Of a DNA stretch of 64,000 nt, positions 25,252-38,700 are shown piece by piece. Made by a program: the position numbers and the translations under genes. A model generated the notes under the pieces. The model saw only the letters and a list, made by a program, of their open reading frames with translations, did not search any database and was not told the origin of the DNA. The DNA lies in NCBI RefSeq assembly GCF_950023065.1, contig NC_088679.1, forward strand, positions 15,376,001-15,440,000. The letters are read 5' to 3'. Positions within the stretch are counted from its first letter, which is position 1. Every line of letters starts with the position of its first letter. Origin of the DNA: Planococcus citri. Its lineage: Eukaryota; Arthropoda; Insecta; Hemiptera; Pseudococcidae.

Positions 25252-26826
25252 ATGGCTAATTTTCATCGGAATTCTCGACAAACGAAGTAAGTGGATAAAT
25301 TATAATAGGTATATTAAATTGAAAATAGGTAATCGAGTGTACGTTAAGGTGGGTCGTTTATCAATTTTTTTTTTTTTTTTGAATTTTATGAGCCTAGCAA
25401 AAAATAATGGCGAAAATGACCTCTAGAAGATGTAAAAAGGATATTTTCGAGTGTTTCGGTGAACGCCTAATCCTCTTGAGAGAAAGCTTAATAGTCACAA
25501 AACTATCATATTTTGAAGGATAAATAAATATAGGTGTTATTTTGAGAATGGCTGAACTTGACAAAAATGAACTTTGAGCTTTTCTAAATGGTTTGAAATG
25601 TTGAAATTTTGTAAACTTTGAGTTCTTGACGAGGAATAAGTTAAACATTGACATAAAAATTAGAACTTTTTTTCTACGTCTCGTTGAGGCCATTTTGGCC
25701 AAAATTTCTTGCTAAGTTTCGTCAAATTGAAAAAAAAATATATTCTTCATTTGCACCAATCATATTTCAATAAAACCTATATTAATTGATATTTATTTTT
25801 ACAGGCGAGATTATTTCGGATTTTCATTCATCACAATCTTATGCATTGTATCCGTTCAAGTATTACTTTGCTCAGCTAGACCCAGCTTAGAGGACGTAAG
25901 TACTCGATTGAGTTGATTGAAGTGATTTACCCTTATAGTACCTATTCTATTTATGTATATGCTGGTCTCTAGATAAAATCAAACTGTCTTCGGTAGGTAG
26001 TAGGTACCTACTTCATAAAAATCTTCAACATGACTAAATGATTTAGGAAATTTATTAACCACTTTGATCAATATTTCGTTTAAAAAAATGATAAAATTAT
26101 CACAGAAGATCACCTACTCTGAACTCCGAAAATTTATGTAGGTATTTCACATAAAATGGCAAACTGATACCAATAATCCAAATCGATCCCATTTTTAGTC
26201 TTCTGATATCCATCTGATTTTTTGGGAATGGTGGTGTAAAGGGTGGTAAAATTGCTGCAGAAAAATGAGGGAGGAAGAAGCAATTTCTGAGAAAGTGAAT
26301 AAAAATGGAGGACATTTGTGACAGAAAAATACGAGTACCAGTTCATAATAATTCGTAAATTCCAGAACCCTCATTCTAATTGATGAAATTACAGGATGCC
26401 AGTAATGAAAATCCGACTGGACAAAATCCCACTAACGGTGTGGTAAAGTCAGTAAAAGAATTACCTTTGATGGAAGACGAAAAAGCTGACGACGAAGAGG
26501 CGATCGAAGGCGAACCGGAAGACCCAGAAATTGACGAAGCAGAGGAATCGTATGATACTGAAGCTGAGGCACCCACAGAGAACACACCCATTAAGAAGTA
26601 CACCGAACCTAGGGAGACACCGTCCACATCGAGCTCTACTACACCCAAAATATCACATTTACCTGGCAAGTCCGAGGATGATGAAAATGATGAATCACCA
26701 AGGGAATCCAACTCTTCGACCGTAGAATCTCCGACGACTGATATAAATACTAACCATGGTTTAATGCGCAAAAATTACTGCTTTGTTCTGTTTATTCCAG
26801 TATTGTCATATATTTTTTTAATGTAG
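25252..26826 (+). CDS. Small acidic secreted protein, possible GPI tail
   Basis: I do not recognise this gene. Three exons (25252-25286, 25805-25895, 26395-26826) with clean GTAAGT/ACAG junctions give 185 residues. The start is the ATG at 25252, whose frame continues through both junctions. Residues 1-17 are polar and basic, then a hydrophobic stretch (FSFITILCIVSVQVLLCSA) ends near residue 36 and looks like a signal peptide. The middle (about 43-165) is low complexity, very rich in Glu and Asp (for example EDEKADDEEAIEGEPEDPE) and then in Ser, Thr and Pro (TPSTSSSTTPK), with no Cys. The last 17 residues are hydrophobic (YCFVLFIPVLSYIFLM), which fits a GPI attachment signal or a tail anchor. 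A mucin-like or mineral-binding surface protein is possible but unproven. The exons contain no frame breaks. Confidence 0.75.
25360..25740. repeat. Fold-back repeat in intron 1 of the acidic protein gene
   Basis: 'TAGCAAAAAATAATGGCGAA' near 25396 has an inverted partner near 25710, with the flanking T-run and A-run paired as well. The arms are diverged and about 80 bases can be matched by eye. No coding potential. Confidence 0.5.
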
Positions 26827-26848
26827 ATTTCAGCTGATCCAATGATTC

Positions 26849-26854
26849 AATAAA
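26849..26854 (+). promoter_or_regulatory. Polyadenylation signal of the acidic protein gene
   Basis: AATAAA 23 bases after the stop codon, followed by a T-rich stretch. The spacing would give a very short 3' UTR. Confidence 0.6.
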
Positions 26855-26899
26855 GATATTTTTTTTCAAAATTATGTGTTTTTTGGTAATAATTTAATA

Positions 26900-29780
26900 T
26901 TAGGTAATTTTTTTCACATTAATGGGCGTATATCTTGTGAGAATTTCTCACCCAATCATTGATCTTGAATATTCAGCAATAACTCAGTACTAGAATGAGA
27001 AGTGGACGAAAGTACAAAAATATGAATAGAGGTAGGTACCTACTTTTTTTTATTACCAGCCTAAATTATCTCAAAATCTCATATGTATTTTCTTTGCTTA
27101 AATACCTACAACACATCCTTTCCCCTTCTCTTATTTTGCAAATTTGAAATTTTCCACCTCCCACCCTCTTCCAGTTGTTACCTCGAATGAGAAAATAATT
27201 CCCTATTTTTTATTTTTCCCCTATCTTCATAAAAAGTGGTGCTTATAGGCCCCATAAGTTGTAAAAAATCAAAAAAAAAAAGAAGAAAATTCAATTCATC
27301 AAAATTCTTTGTTTCTGTGTTAGAATTTTTCTAAATAATAATCTCCTTCTCCTTTCCAAGAAGAAACTTTCTCCAGCCCTTCAAACCACATTAGCCCCTT
27401 AGTAACGAACCACCCCCCCCCCTCAGGTGAAAAACCAGAAACAATGAGAATAAATCAAAATTAGGGAACATTTTTTTGAAAATACCTAATTTCATTCACA
27501 TTGGAATTGTTCTACAAAAGCCCTTTTTCGAGGGAAACCTTTCGTTGGACCCCCAAATGATGTTGGCTCTTGAAAATTTCAATTGTGAGGTAGTAATTCG
27601 AATTCTGTAAAATTTAACAACTTCCACAATTTGAAAATTTTCAATTTTTTTAGTGGGGGGCTAATTTTTTCATTTATAGGGCTAAAAATGTTATTTTTGA
27701 GGTCAAAATCACCCATTCTCGAGAATATACAAGTTTCGAGTTGAGGGCTAAAAATTCCACTTTTATGGGGCTACAATAAATTATCGTTTTTAGGATCATA
27801 AATTTCAGAGGGCCAAAGTTTCCATTTTCGAAGGCTTAAACATGACATTTTGGAGCTAATGATTCTCAATTCGGTACTGAGATTTTCATTTTTGAGAAAC
27901 AATTTCATTTTTTTCAAAGATTTGGGCCCTGAATTAAGTGTTTCATCATTTCTTGGGACTGCATACTCCTAATTAGGACCAAAATTTCCATTTTAGCAGA
28001 GACATTTTCATTTTAGAATTTTTTAAGCGAGAATTTCCATTTCAAGAGCTAAGTGTCTTAGGACTACATATTCCTAATTTTAGGACCAAAATTTCCATTT
28101 TTGCAGAGACATTTTCATTTTAGAATTTTTCAAGTGAAAATTTCAATTTCAAGAGCTAAAAGTGTCTTAGGATTACTTATTCCTAATTTTAGGACCAAAA
28201 TTACCATTCTTGGAGCGAGATATTTTCATGTTATAATTTTTGAAGTGAAAATTTTCATTTCAAGAGCAAGGTAAATGTCGTTTTTTGAGGCAGAAATTCC
28301 AATTGTAAAGGCTGAAAATTCTCATTTAGGTTGATACTGAAAATTTCCATTGTGAGGCAAAAATTTCATTTCTATGAGTAAAAATTCACACATTTGAATT
28401 GAATTCATAATTTTCAGGACGGAAGAAGTCGTATTAGAGGGGGAGGGGGGCTTCCATTATTCTCAACTGATTCGTGTAGGTATTTTTTCAGAGAAGAAAC
28501 TTTTGGTCGCGAATCGAGTCGAAATTTGGGTTAGAGAGGGGGGGAGGGTAGTTGGGCAGCAAATGTGTTAGTTCTAGCCAAATTTTCATAAAAATAAAAA
28601 AATTGAAAAATTGATGCCTGTAGAATTTTTTTTTTAATTTCACATTTATATGCATGAATAATTCTAAATAAACACCTTTTCAAGAAAAAAGTTCCTTCGG
28701 TCTCTCAAATGATATTTGTTCTCCAATATAAAACCCCTCAAAAAAGTTGAAAAAATCATCAAAAAAAAAATGATTTTTTTCCCCAAGAAAAACCTTCCTT
28801 CAATTTTCCATAGGTCTCCAAAGTTGAAAAATGAAAAAAAACAGACAAATCAGAACGTTTTTTTTTTTATTTTTTTATTTTAATCTCCTTTCAGAATTTT
28901 TTTATTCCCTTCAAGAAAAAACTTTACTTGCTTGTATTGTATGTTTCAATGATCAATTATTGCTGAAATAAATCCCTCGGTCCCTCGAGCAGTAATTTTG
29001 GCTCGTTCAACTCAACCAGTTGAAATACATAGAACTTGAAAAAGCAAGGTAACTTGCACAATAACGAAATTGATTTTTCAACAGATCAAAATGATCATCT
29101 TTAGAGACTTGAGGAGAGACCAAATTCTACTTTTTTATCGTAAAGGTGGAGGGAAGGGGTCAAAAACATTAAATAGTGCTTTAGGAAGGAGACAGTTCCT
29201 TTTTTCCATCATGTAGAGGGGTCAAAAATATTAATTTGACAAAATTTTTCGGATATCTTTCATATTTTGAAGACTGAGGGGAAGGGGGAGCCTTCCTGAC
29301 ACGACTTATTTTCACTAACATGGTTGAAGAAATTTTCCTCGTCCACTACACAATAATAATAGGTAATAAAAACTACCAATATAAGATACATATGTAAAGT
29401 ACCGAGCATTAAGGAAGACACTACAAGTACCTACATTAAATTTAAGATAATTTGACTACACAGTGGCATGGCAACTTGCTTGAAGTGAGCACTGATAATG
29501 AAGTTGAACCCGAAAAAATATCGATTACGATTCACATATAATACCTTTATTAACGATAAGCTTAAAACCAAATGAAATCAGACGATAAATTAGGCGTGAA
29601 TTGAAACAAAAATACAGCTGACACGAAATTATCATTGGAAAGTCGTGTTATCATTCATTATCAACCTACCTACGTAAAGTTCTTCACAATATGAACAACA
29701 CATTGTCATGTTAATGCCGAAATTAAGGGACGTCGATTGCGATGTAAATTAGCAAATTTTTCGAAATCTTAAATAAGTTA
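26900..29780. other. Intergenic repeat-rich region upstream of aminopeptidase A
   Basis: No gene is recognised. The block near 27238-27330 is an inverted relative of about 42975-43075 (both carry a stretch like TTCAATTCATCAAAATTC). The region has poly-C and poly-G runs near 27413-27422, 28440-28450 and 28541-28547. A tandem repeat at 27950-28270 is listed separately. Confidence 0.45.
27950..28270 (+). repeat. Three-copy tandem repeat, period about 96-109 bp
   Basis: Copies start near 27953, 28049 and 28158. Each begins CTTRGGAYTRC and runs through CCTAATTTTAGGACCAAAAT, a GAGACATTTTCATTTTAGAA-like block and a 'TTTCAAGAGCTAA' end. The third copy is the most diverged. Confidence 0.7.
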
Positions 29781-29788
29781 CTTTAACT

Positions 29789-32700
29789 ATGTGCGCGTTA
29801 AAAATTTGGACGCTGGTGACTGTGCTGTGTTTAGTTAACGAGATCGACTGTATTCTCGAGCAAGATGTGCAACCGAAATCGTATAAACTGAAATTGGTTC
29901 CTTTTTTAGATAACAGTTTCAATTTTACGGGCGAAGTGTTTATCGATATACTTTGTACGTTCTCCACCAGTGAAATTTTACTTCACTCTAGTAACTTGAC
30001 AATTCAGCAAGTACGAGTTGTACGCAGCAATGGACAAGAATTTCCCAGCGAATACGAATTGATTCCAAGACGAGATTTGCTGCGCATCGTGACTAATGAT
30101 TATATGGTATTTGATGGTATATACACGGTGCATATCAATTATCAAGGTTATCTGAACGATGATATGATAGGATTTTATAAAAGCTCGTATAAAGTAGGGC
30201 ACCAAATCAAGTGAGTCGAAAATTACATAAAATAGGTACCTATTAGATAATTTTAACACGAATGGAATTTGTGGTAGGTAATTTATGTATACGAATTACG
30301 AATACCTACGTCAATATTTTCTTTAGATGGTTGGCAACTACACAATTCCAATCGAATTTTGCTCGAATGGCGTTTCCCTGTTTTGACGAACCCAGATTTA
30401 GAACAAAATTTGAAATAAGTGTCGCGAGATATAAAAATCAAATCGCTTTGAGTAATATGCCAGTGAAAGAGACGAGCGAAGAAGAGTAAGAATATAATGT
30501 ATGTGATGCGCCAAGTAAAAATGTACAATATGTTGGAAAAATCAAATTTGATACAGATCTGGTGACGAACGCCAACTTCCTGTTTTTCAGCTCGAAATAC
30601 CAAAGATACAGATCTGGTGACGAAAGCCAATGTCCTGTTTTTCAGCTCGATGATCGGCTTCCTACGGTTGCGATGTTTGTTATAGAGATAAAATTTTATC
30701 ATTTTGCAAATTTTTAAAATGCCAATCATAATAAAAATAGCTAGTTTCTAGGTACCTACATTTACACAAGGGTAACAGCCCAGTTTTTTTTTTTACCATT
30801 TCTAGGTTTTTCCACCCCCACCTCTGCCAAGAATTTTGTGAAAAATGAGTCATCAAAGTCATGAATCAATTTGAAAACCATAGGGTACTGACAAGTTTTG
30901 TGATTGTGCTTCTTTTGCAAGATGTTCAACAAAATTCAAAAAAAGCGGAACTTAAGTGGGACTTTTGGCAGAACTTTTTTTAAACACGTGGGATTTTTAA
31001 ACGAAGGGTGAGGGGGTGGGTGAGGCTTTTACATTCCAATTTTTTGCTTAGGTGTCCAATATGTCTTCAAACATCCGAAGATTTTTTTTCAAGCGAGCGG
31101 ATGTCGAAAATATAATTCTATCATTTCAATTTTTGATTTTATTTTCACCTTTAAGGTTCTTCCTAATGTAATTCTTCTCGAATCTCCTTAGATTCTCCCC
31201 TTCCATCTCTGCACCAGGTCGTTCATTTCTCCCCACAGCTCCTCTCTAATATGCAGTGCCTGTGCCACATATGAGGAGGTGGTCGTCATTCTGTCTTTGC
31301 TTGCAATCCGGAAACTTCACATCATCCTGAATGCCCCATCTAGTTAGGTTTTTACTGCTGTCTGGGCGCATCCAGCTCGAATCTGCTGCAGTGTGAGCCA
31401 CTCTACATGGCTGGCAGTTTGTGTCCATTTGCCAAGTTCTAGTTACATGTGGCCTTCTCCAGAGCTGACCATCTTTTCTGCCTCCCCTCCACTGGATCTA
31501 CTTCCATCACATGAGTCTCCCTCATAAAACTCCTCCTGGACTTTAGCCTTGCCTTGGGATAATATGGGGATGGCAGGGGTCTTGTTCTTTCTTTGTCCTC
31601 TCTACATCTGCCACCACACACGTCTTATTGCAGGAGGTGCAATGCCGCATATTCTTTGTAGGTGTTTGACACTGGTTGATCTGAGGAAGCCAGACACAAT
31701 TCTCATAGTGTTGTTGAGAGCAAAGTCAATCTTCTTAACCCGCACAAAAATTGTCAACGTCAACATTTACATCGACTACGTTTTTTTCCAACATAATGAT
31801 GGAAAAGTGATCAATTAATCATTTAGTAGGAATCTTCTGTCCCTACAAAAGCCAGGTAAATGAAATTTTTCGAAATTTTCTCATTATTTCTGATACCTCG
31901 ACATGCCAGATCGACATGTAGATGTAAAATTCAATGCTCAAAATTTACATCTACAACTATGTCAACCAATTTTTCAGAATTAAAATTTCTGTTTTAGTGT
32001 TTAAAAGTTTAGTAAACATTCAAAAATATGATCTTGTTCAATGAGGAAAACAAATTTTTTAGGGCATTGATGAAATTATTCCCTTTTCCACAGTTTGGAG
32101 TTGTAGATGATTATGAGGTTGATATTGTGGATGTATTTGTTGATGTCAAATTTCACATCAACATTAACATCGACATGTCGACATGAAAATGGATTACTTT
32201 AGTATACTCTTAGATAAATTATTGCACCATCTTTGATATAAGGAATTTTCTGTTCAACTCTTTGATTATACAGACTTTTTGTCTGTACTTCTTTGGAACT
32301 GGACCTTGCATCCATGCTGTTTTCAGCACAAGCAATAGCCACATCAGAGGAAGTTGTTTTTTAGAAAAAAAATTCAAAATTTTTGAACTCAAATTTTATA
32401 ACTTTATGAAGCAGGAGGTTGACATAAATTTTGATGTGAATGTCGATCCATCCACATCCGTCACTTTTGGATGCCCCATGTCAATGTGAATTTTGACCTT
32501 GTGTCGAGCCTATTGTCGACATGAATGCAGATTAACATCAGTCAACAATTACATCGACAATTAGCTCGACACAGGGTCGAAATTCACATCGACATGTGGC
32601 ATCAAAAAGTGACGGATGCGGATGGGTCGACATTCACATCCAAATTAGCATGGTCATTGTTGTACAGGAACATGTACTGATCAGCCCCAGGCAGCACATC

Positions 32701-35700
32701 CATACTCTGCTATAGAGTAGCACAGTGCCATGGCTGTTGTCCTCAAGTGTCTTTGGCTTTGCTCCTCATCGAGTTGATACCAGTTTCCGCAGCAAGTTGT
32801 TTCTTGCTTCATCCTTCATTTTTATGTTCTCACAATGTCTCTTATATGTATGGGTGGGTTTGATCCAGCCCGATTCCTAGGTACTTGGGATTTTCACAGT
32901 TTTCCAGCTGCACTCCTCCCCATACTAGCTTCAGTGTGCACTTTAGCTTCACATTTTTCAGGTGGAAGCTACATACTTGAGTTTTGGATGGATTCGGCCT
33001 GAGGGCATTATCCATGTTAGTAGGTCTCTAGTTTATTCAGGGTTTCCTGCAGCATTTCTTGTATCTCTACCCCTGGGTGGTTGCTGCCAGGTCATGTCTG
33101 GTCTGGTCTCTGATTGGCTGGTCATTCGTATATATGTTGAATCTGGATTGGGGCGAGAACACTCCCCTATGGCAGTCCATTTTTTTGCCTTCTCCATCTA
33201 TTGGACTTTCCCATGTGGGTGACATAGAACATCCTATTACTAAGCATAGGTTTAATGATGGTGGTGAAATTGTGATCCTGGGTGACTTCATAATATACTT
33301 ATGTACTTGCTTGCACAGTAGGTAGTGGTTTATAGTATCATATGCAGCAGTTAGATCAACAAACACTGCGCCTGTGATTTTTTCTTCTCAAACCCATCTT
33401 CAATGTGTTGTAGGAGGTTGGTGGCCTGGCTTGTACAGCTTTTACCCTGGTGAAAACCAGCTTGTTGAGGGATAAGTCTGTCATCAATTGTGTCCTGTAC
33501 TCTATTGAGAAGCAGTCACTCAAATAGCTTATAGCAATGGCACAGGAGTGAGCTGTTTTTTTTCACAAAAATGTTCGTCTGTGTGTGGGGTACAACATAC
33601 CTATCTCAAAAACTCCATTTCGAGGGGAAAAGCGACTTTTTGTACCTTTTCGCTTGGCGCATCACATTTATAATCTGAGGAATTGTATTTTTTCATTTTC
33701 GATGAATTGAAATATAAACTTGAAGTACATGATTTATGACCAACAGCCCAACAATCAATAATCGTGTATGGGACACTTTTCGAACAACGCCTCCCATGTC
33801 AACTTATCTCATCGCTGTGGTTGTATCAGACTTCACTCATATCACAAGCGAAGATGGCAGAATTTCTGTATGGACTCGAGGGCCAGTCATGAAAGATGCG
33901 AATTACAGTTTAAGCCAAAGTGCTCGCATATTAGAACAACTGGAAATATACACAGACATAGACTTCATGTTGCCAAAACTAGACTTGGTTGCGATGCCAG
34001 ATTTCAAATCTGGTGCGATGGAGAATTGGGGTCTGACAATATATCGGTAAGAATGTAAAAGGTATTTTATAGGCTAATAGGTATTAGCTCTTGGAACATG
34101 TAAAATGATTTGAATAAACTCACAAAATTAATAGGCAAAATTAAACCATTGGTAATGATTTTTAGAGAATTTTGATAAGATTTTTCAGGATTTTCTTACA
34201 ATAGAATTAGACTAAATTACTCGATTATATAAATAAGTACACGAATAATGTTACATATTAAACTAGGAATAGCTATTCGCTGATTGCGCTGATTGCAAGA
34301 CAGTTTTTGCATTTGTTTTTACCATATTGGTTGAAGGTTGCATTGGTTGCTAAGTTTGCTTTTAAAATACCAACTTGAAGCTGATTTCTAATTACATATT
34401 AATAAAACACCATTTTTTTGTTTATCAGAGAACGAAGCATATTACATCAATACGAAAACAGCTGGGTAAAACAAATGGAAATGATTACTTCGACAATCAC
34501 TCACGAATTAGTCCATCAGTGGTTCGGAGATTACGTTACTCCTCAACTGTGGGATTATTTGTGGTTAAATGAGGCATTCGCAACGTACTTCAAGTATACC
34601 CTATCAGGAATGGTGACCATCACACGTGATGAATAAATATTGAACACGATCTTGGTACCTAACTAAGACTATAATTCATTAATCCACAGATTGAGCCCGC
34701 TTGGCATATGGATGAATTATTTGTAACGGAAGTTGTACAACATGCTCTATTCATCCACGAAGTCAATTATCATCATGCTATGACTGCTCAAGTGACAACC
34801 ACTGTTGAAATTGAAGAAATATTCGATTTCATCACTTATCAAAAAGGTACCTATTTAAAATGTTTATTTATTTAAGTTATCGGAATTTTTTTTTTTTTCA
34901 TTTTTTGTACGCAAACAATAAATAATATCGTACGGTGTTCTGATGATGTGATTTGGTCAGGGACACTGAACCAATCATGGTCACAAAATTCACAATGATT
35001 GCCTACTTTTCAAGTGTATGAAAATAACTTTTACGATAAATGAAATTTTATTAAACAATAAATGACACCGTTGGGTGAATTATAAGATTTTTTTTTTTGA
35101 TATGAATGATTTTGCGCTTTCATGCATCGATTGCGCTTTTAGGAAATAGGGGTTCCCAAAATTGTTATTAATAATATGTGCTCAAACACCCACTCGAAGG
35201 TATGCTAATTCATGAGGAGACGTTTCTTCACTTGTACCTACCTTCAAAAGCATCTTGTAAATAGGTACCTAGATATATTAGGGTGGATCACCTACTTTTG
35301 ACCAAATTAAGCAGAGAACTTCATTTTGAGTTGAAAGTTTCTTAGAAACGGAGGTATCCTTGGTGGAGAGAAATTGGCTCTCAAGGAGGATGCATTTTTG
35401 AAAAACTCGTGACTTTTTCACTCTTGTCGCTACCCAACCTGCTTTTAGCACTTTCAAGGTTCCATTAAGCTGTTGAAAATTTGAAAGTAGCTTATATTTT
35501 TTTGATAAATTCGTATTTTGAAAATTTTGTTCTTCTCTAATACATTTCGCATTGATCAAGTAAAAACATCGAATTTATATCATTCCTGAAACTGGGAAAA
35601 TATTTTGGAACGCACTGTTTCCAATTCTTTAGACATTATTGAAAATTTCAAAAAAAAAACCAACAAATTTCATAAGTAGGTATTTGGCTATTTTTCTCGA

Positions 35701-38700
35701 ATTTTTGAAATTGGCAACAATGATCCAAAAATTGATACCACCCCCTTTCAAAATATTTCCCCAGTTTCAGAAATTATACCTTTCGATGTTTTAGCATGAT
35801 TAATGCGAAATATTCTGCAAGAAAATTTTTCAAAGGGTAGCGACAGGAGTGAAAAAACACGATTTTTTCGAAAATGCCTTCTCTTTGAGAGCTCATTTCT
35901 TTCCTCCAAAAGCATCTTCTGAGCTAAAGTGATTCCTGTGTGACTTTCAACTCAAAGTGATGGTTTCTGCTGAATTTGGTCAAAAATCTGCTGACTTTTT
36001 TTGAGCAATCCACCCTAACCTTCATTGCTCTTTCCTCGATTTTCAAATTAAATTACGAGATATGTACTTCTAATCAGAAAAATGGAGCAAGGGCACCAAA
36101 AAATAGAAAATATTTCGAATACGAGCATACATTCTCAATATTTTGAAGAAAACTAATTTCTCGTCTCTTGTCGGATTCTTGAAATGGGCTGACTGTCTCA
36201 ACAGGACTATTATGATATCAATTAAATTTTGTTATTGCCCATTTCTGTTTTAAATTGGATTTTGAAAAATGTAAAAAGGCAATTTTCCAAAAAAGTGACA
36301 TCAAAATTTGCAATTATCCCAGGCAAGGATAAATGCAAAATTGTAAATTGAACAAAAATCAAAGTATTTTCAATCGTTGTATTTTTTTGGTAAGTTTTTC
36401 ATCAAGTTACATTGGTATGAAATTATTGGCCAATGGGCCAACTATTGAATTGAAAAAACCAAAAGTGTCATCTATGAAGGGTTAATCAATTCATTTTTTG
36501 CTGACTTAGGTGCATCTGTTCTAAGAATGTTTGAACACATCATGTCACCAAACAGCTTCCGAAAAGCCTTGCAACATTATTTGAGACAAGGGTAGGTAAT
36601 CAATCAATTTATAGGTATATGTAGAATATGCATGCCTCGTACTATTTGTACACAAGCAAAATTGCACTCATTTTAATTTTTCAGACACACAAATGGTGGT
36701 ATAGTTACACCTGACAGCTTATGGGCTGCTTTTGACAGACAAGCAAATCAAGATAAGTTGAAATTACCTTTACCTCCTCCGGAACTAATGAAGGATTGGA
36801 CTACAAATCGAGGTTATCCTCTGATAAACATTACACGAATTCCAGAAACCCACTCCATCGTTGTAGAACAAGTAAAAATTATTTACATGAATTACTTCCT
36901 GTTTTTTTTTCTTCAATTGAGTGATTAATCCAATATCTATTATTACAGTCAACTTACACATCACCGAGATCTTCAGCGAGCTCGAGCATTCCAGAACAAA
37001 ACTGGACAATCCCTTTAACATACACTACTTCTAGTTCCCCAAATTTTGCAAACACAACTCCAACTCATTGGTCGGGAATAAATTCAACGAATATCACACA
37101 CCTGCATATTCCACTGAGAAAAAAAGATTGGATCATTTTCAATATTCAACAAACTGGTAATTCTGATAAATTTTCAGTGATTGTTTCCGTAAGATTTATA
37201 ATTAGGTAGGTACCTACCTAGTTACTAATATGATTTCACATTTTGACAAACAGGATATTACAGAGTGAATTATGATCTTCATAATTGGAAATTATTGATG
37301 AAGCAGCTACATTTTCATCACAAAGACATCCATGTTCTGAATCGAGCTCAACTCGTAGATGATTCCTTTGCCTTGGCAATTGATGAAAAATTATCGTACG
37401 ACGTTCCCATCAATTTGACTTATTATTTGGCAAATGAAACCAATATGATTCCGTGGTTTGCTGCCATCAGAAATTTCCATTATTTATTTTCGCAATACGA
37501 AAATACCCCTATTAATAACACCATTAGAGTAAGTAGTGCACATATGATAATACTCGTAGGTATTTATGAAGTAAATCCACAGGCGTCTATTCAGAGCACC
37601 AGACGACATTTCGTGTGTGTTGCATATTACTCAATTCTTTCTTCCTGAAATATTCATGTCATTCAAATTTACAAATTGAAATGTACCTATACATAGGTAT
37701 TAAGTAGGTAAATTTCATCTATTCTTGATTTTACTTTCTAATGACTCAGAAAGATGCAAGATATTTTAATAGCAATTTTTTCTTAAAAATTTGAAACATT
37801 CTTGGGCTGAAATCGCTTGAAATTCCACATTCGAATCAATTCGCGCGAAATTGCAAAATTTTTATTCAAGAATGTGACCATTGTTCATCATGTGATAGGC
37901 TGATACGAAATGACACAGTTCACCAGATTTAGAACATGACGTTGTACAATTTGAGGACTTAGATAGTGCCCAATCAAATAATAAATGTCATATTTCTGTT
38001 CAGCATCTCCGAAGGTCGTTTTTGAGATCAAAAATGGCATTTTTTGTTCGATCTATTTTTTTAGATAAAATTTTTGGTGCTCTGCATAGACGCTTGTACA
38101 TAGAAATCCAACGTTTTTTTTAAAATTTCAATAAGTAACAAGTTTAATCTCACAGAAATATCTCGCACAAATAATTGATACACACTATAAACGAATTGGA
38201 TTCTTCGAACAAGTTGGTGATGACCATTTGACGAAAACAGGACGTTCTTCCATTATCACTTTAGCCTGCCTGATTGGTCATCTAGATTGCGTCACGAGAG
38301 TAAAAAAATTATACGAAATTTATTCCGACAATTTAAGCAAGTAATTCAAGTACCTTCTCAATTAATTGGAAAACTTATTGGATCAATATGAGCCTGGAAC
38401 ATCGTCTTACACGAAATTATATCATGAAAGAGGGACAAGATCATGTACCTACCTCAAAAGCTTGAAAAAAATTACTGGTCTTTTACTCTTTTTTTTTTCA
38501 TCAGAAAATTGATAAAACGAATGAACGATTTGAAATTATGTACACAAGGTTATCTCAATGAAATCGAATTTTAAAAATAGTCATAATAATTTAAAAGAAA
38601 AACAATGAAAATATCTTAGTGAAAATGCCCTCTAAAATAATACATACGTTCTCATAAATGAAAATATCACTGGAGAAAATTTTTGGCTTCATTTCAACTC

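Noticed and set aside
26376..26771. 131-codon frame antisense to the acidic protein
   Set aside because: A Ser/Asp-rich shadow of the low-complexity sense frame. The sense frame has the splice sites, start and poly-A signal.
30554..30660. Possible extra exon after the TTTTTCAG sites in intron 2 of aminopeptidase A
   Set aside because: Exon 2 joins exon 3 in phase and the protein alignment in my memory of the family needs no extra residues. The segment is a plain tandem duplication.
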